Origin: an uncultured Lachnospiraceae bacterium
GTDB lineage: Bacteria > Bacillota_A > Clostridia > Lachnospirales > Lachnospiraceae
Length of the DNA stretch: 7,108 bases
Direction of reading: 5' to 3'
NCBI GenBank assembly: GCA_902795985.1
Contig: CADBNG010000053.1
Span: forward strand, 1-7,108
In this document: piece by piece, positions 5,226 to 7,108 of the stretch
Layout of the letters: every line of letters starts with the position of its first letter
Numbering within the stretch: position 1 is the first letter of the stretch
Made by a program: the position numbers and the translations under genes
Notes under the pieces: model-generated
Seen by the model: only the letters and a program-made list of their open reading frames with translations
Told to the model about the DNA's origin: nothing
Databases searched by the model: none

Positions 5226-7108
5226 TTGGAAACCGGTACATTTTTTTCGGACGAGACCTGCAATTACCGCAAACCGGCGGAACCCGATGCCGGAGACCGG
5301 GTTCATATCCGGCTCCGTACGGGCCGCTATCAGGCACAGAAAGTCTTTCTGTGCCTTTCTGATTCCCGGATTCCGATGACCTGGGAGGAGGAAAAAAATG
5401 ATTTTGATTATTACGGCGCGGATCTGACGGTTCCGGACCGGATTCTTCCTTACTGGTTCCGGATTGAGGCGGAAGAAAGAACGGTTCTTTACGACCGATA
5501 CGGGGCTTCCTTTGAAAAGAAGGCACGGAGGCCTTTTTCCATTATTCCCGGATTCCATATACCCGACTGGGCCAAGGGCTGTCTGTATTATCAGATCTTT
5601 CCGGACCGGTTCTGCAACAGCCGCGAAGATAATGATACCCGTCTGCCGGGATATCGTTACGGCGGCAAACCGGTGATCTCATCCCGTTGGGGAGACCCGA
5701 TCCAGATCGCAACTTACCGCCAGTTCTATGGCGGCGATCTTGACGGTATTATTTCGAAGCTGCCTTATCTTAAGAGCCTCGGAATCGAGGTGATTTATCT
5801 TAATCCGGTTTTTGCATCCCCTTCAAGCCATAAATACGACTGCTGTGATTATGAACATGTGGATTACGGATTCGGAGTACCGGAAGACGCGGAAGGATCC
5901 GATCATAAGCTTGAGGAGCTGATCGAATCCGCGCATGAACAGGGGATTCGGATCGTCCTTGACGGCGTTTTCAATCACTGTTCCTCTTATCATCGTTGGT
6001 TTGACCGCAGCGGCCGGTTTGATGGAAAGGCAGAAGACAGGGGAGCTTACGCCAATCCGGAAAGCCGTTATCATGACCGGTTTACTTTCCTGGATAAGGA
6101 ATGCCTTAAGTATGAAGCCTGGTGGGGGGTGGAATCCCTTCCGAAGCTGAATTACGAAGGAGATCCCTCCCTGGCGGAGGAGATCTGCGGCATCGCGAAA
6201 AAATGGATTTCAAAGCCTTATCAGGCCGACGGATGGCGGCTGGATGTTGCTGCGGACCTGGCCCATTCCGGGAAAGAAAATCACCGTTTCTGGAAAAAGT
6301 TCCGAAGCGCTGTACGGGAAGCCAATCCCGAAGCCCTGATTCTTGCGGAGCATTATGAGGATCCGTCCCCCTGGCTGCGCGGTAAGGAATGGGACAGCGT
6401 GATGAATTACAACGCGTTCATGGAACCGGTTTCCTGGTTCTTTACCGGAATTGACAAGCACAGTGATCATTTCCGTCCGGAACTGTACGGGAACGCGGAG
6501 GAGTTTGCGCGGTCTTTGCGGGAGCATTCCGGAAGAATGCCCGGCAATTCGCTGCTTGCTGCCCTGAATCAGCTGGACAATCATGATCATTCCCGTTTCC
6601 TGACCCGTACGAACCACCGGACGGGACGGCTGGAAGAGAACGGTTCGCAGGCCGCTTCCCTTGGAATCGATGTTTCCATCTTAAGGCAGGCAGCCGCTTT
6701 CCTTTATTTCTGGCCGGGATCGCCGGGGCTTTATTATGGAGATGAGGCCGGTGTCTGCGGATTTACCGATCCCGATAACCGACGCTGCTATCCCTGGAAT
6801 AATCCGGATACGGAACTGATTGAGTATTTCGGCGAACTCGGAAGCCTGAGAAAAAAATGTGATTTTATCCGGGAGGCTTCCTGCCGTATTCTTTTCGCGA
6901 AGGAAGGCGTGTTTGCCTTCGCGCGGTTTACCATGGAGGAAGCCGTCGTTGTGGTTGTTTCCGCCGCAATGGAAGCGAAAAACATCAGGATCCCTGTGTG
7001 GATGGCCGGATATCCGGGATACGAGAAAGAACGCCTTCTCTGCGGATTAATGTATTCCGACCCGAAAGGGTATACGTTTCATCAGCGGTATTACCCTTCG
7101 CGATATGG
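5226..7108 (+). CDS. Neopullulanase/cyclomaltodextrinase-like GH13 alpha-glucan hydrolase, 3' truncated
   Basis: Open from TTG 5226 to the window end, with 627 complete codons and no stop or frameshift. It probably hydrolyses maltodextrins, cyclodextrins or pullulan-type oligosaccharides. No signal peptide or membrane segment is seen, so a cytoplasmic location is inferred. Residues 1-115 resemble the beta-sandwich (CBM34-like) N-terminal domain of this group, with VHIRLRTG near residue 25. The TIM barrel begins around GCLYYQIFPDRF (about 118). Conserved GH13 regions are DGVFNH (246-251), LPKLN (305-309, the neopullulanase-type fifth region), GWRLDVAAD with nucleophile D340 and R338, acid/base E375 in AEHYED, and NHD with D454. 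Upstream, an in-frame TAA at 5199-5201 bounds the start. TTG 5226 is the first start and keeps the N-terminal domain; ATG 5376 would remove part of it. The gene begins 4 bases after ftsH. Family size is near 600 residues, so little is missing. Exact substrate is undetermined. Confidence 0.93.
   Translation, partial: METGTFFSDETCNYRKPAEPDAGDRVHIRLRTGRYQAQKVFLCLSDSRIPMTWEEEKNDFDYYGADLTVPDRILPYWFRIEAEERTVLYDRYGASFEKKARRPFSIIPGFHIPDWAKGCLYYQIFPDRFCNSREDNDTRLPGYRYGGKPVISSRWGDPIQIATYRQFYGGDLDGIISKLPYLKSLGIEVIYLNPVFASPSSHKYDCCDYEHVDYGFGVPEDAEGSDHKLEELIESAHEQGIRIVLDGVFNHCSSYHRWFDRSGRFDGKAEDRGAYANPESRYHDRFTFLDKECLKYEAWWGVESLPKLNYEGDPSLAEEICGIAKKWISKPYQADGWRLDVAADLAHSGKENHRFWKKFRSAVREANPEALILAEHYEDPSPWLRGKEWDSVMNYNAFMEPVSWFFTGIDKHSDHFRPELYGNAEEFARSLREHSGRMPGNSLLAALNQLDNHDHSRFLTRTNHRTGRLEENGSQAASLGIDVSILRQAAAFLYFWPGSPGLYYGDEAGVCGFTDPDNRRCYPWNNPDTELIEYFGELGSLRKKCDFIREASCRILFAKEGVFAFARFTMEEAVVVVVSAAMEAKNIRIPVWMAGYPGYEKERLLCGLMYSDPKGYTFHQRYYPSRY

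Noticed and set aside
5384..5427. Near-perfect Shine-Dalgarno (GGAGGAGG), seven A residues and ATG 5398 inside the GH13 gene, resembling an internal start or frameshift site
   Set aside because: The ATG is out of the GH13 frame and its frame stops after nine codons (TGA 5425-5427). The -1 frame stops at once (TGA 5399-5401). In the GH13 frame the bases simply encode Glu-Glu-Glu-Lys-Asn, so neither a gene nor productive frameshifting is supported.
1..7108. Mobile elements, CRISPR arrays, defence or toxin-antitoxin genes, tRNA or riboswitches
   Set aside because: Nearly every base is covered by recognised housekeeping or metabolic genes. The gaps are 144 bp or shorter and show no direct repeats, integrase-like frames, cloverleaf signals or conserved leader structures.

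Overview
This window is ordinary chromosomal sequence from a Gram-positive Firmicute. The best guess is a member of Clostridia related to the Lachnospiraceae, with mid-range GC. The order hup - rqcP - divIC/ftsB - tilS - hpt - ftsH is the conserved housekeeping block of Bacillota, and the proteins resemble clostridial versions. All genes are on the + strand and tightly packed. I saw no mobile element, CRISPR array, rRNA, tRNA or sign of recent transfer.

Layout: (1) 2-373, the 3' end of a phosphoglucomutase gene. (2) 374-517, the only sizeable intergenic gap, with a sigma-A-type promoter and a strong ribosome binding site. (3) hup (HU), rqcP (S4-domain ribosome quality-control factor) and a divIC/ftsB-like division gene form a short transcription unit that ends at an intrinsic terminator (1379-1402). 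(4) After a second dyad, tilS (tRNA-Ile lysidine synthetase), hpt (hypoxanthine phosphoribosyltransferase), ftsH (membrane AAA+ zinc protease) and a cytoplasmic neopullulanase/cyclomaltodextrinase-like GH13 enzyme follow. They overlap or lie 4 bp apart, so they are almost certainly one operon. The GH13 gene runs off the right edge, probably close to its natural end.

Together the genes cover nucleoid packaging, rescue of stalled ribosomes, septum assembly, tRNA decoding of AUA codons, purine salvage and membrane protein quality control. Intracellular alpha-glucan metabolism (phosphoglucomutase and GH13) flanks this core on both sides. The start codons need care: tilS is best started at ATG 1434, ftsH at GTG 3374 and the GH13 gene at TTG 5226.

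The most informative observation is an absence. The sporulation genes yabP and yabQ (normally between rqcP and divIC) and spoIIE (normally between divIC and tilS) are missing, which suggests a lineage that has lost sporulation. I found no undescribed system. The remaining findings concern gene-junction architecture, start codons and motif variants.
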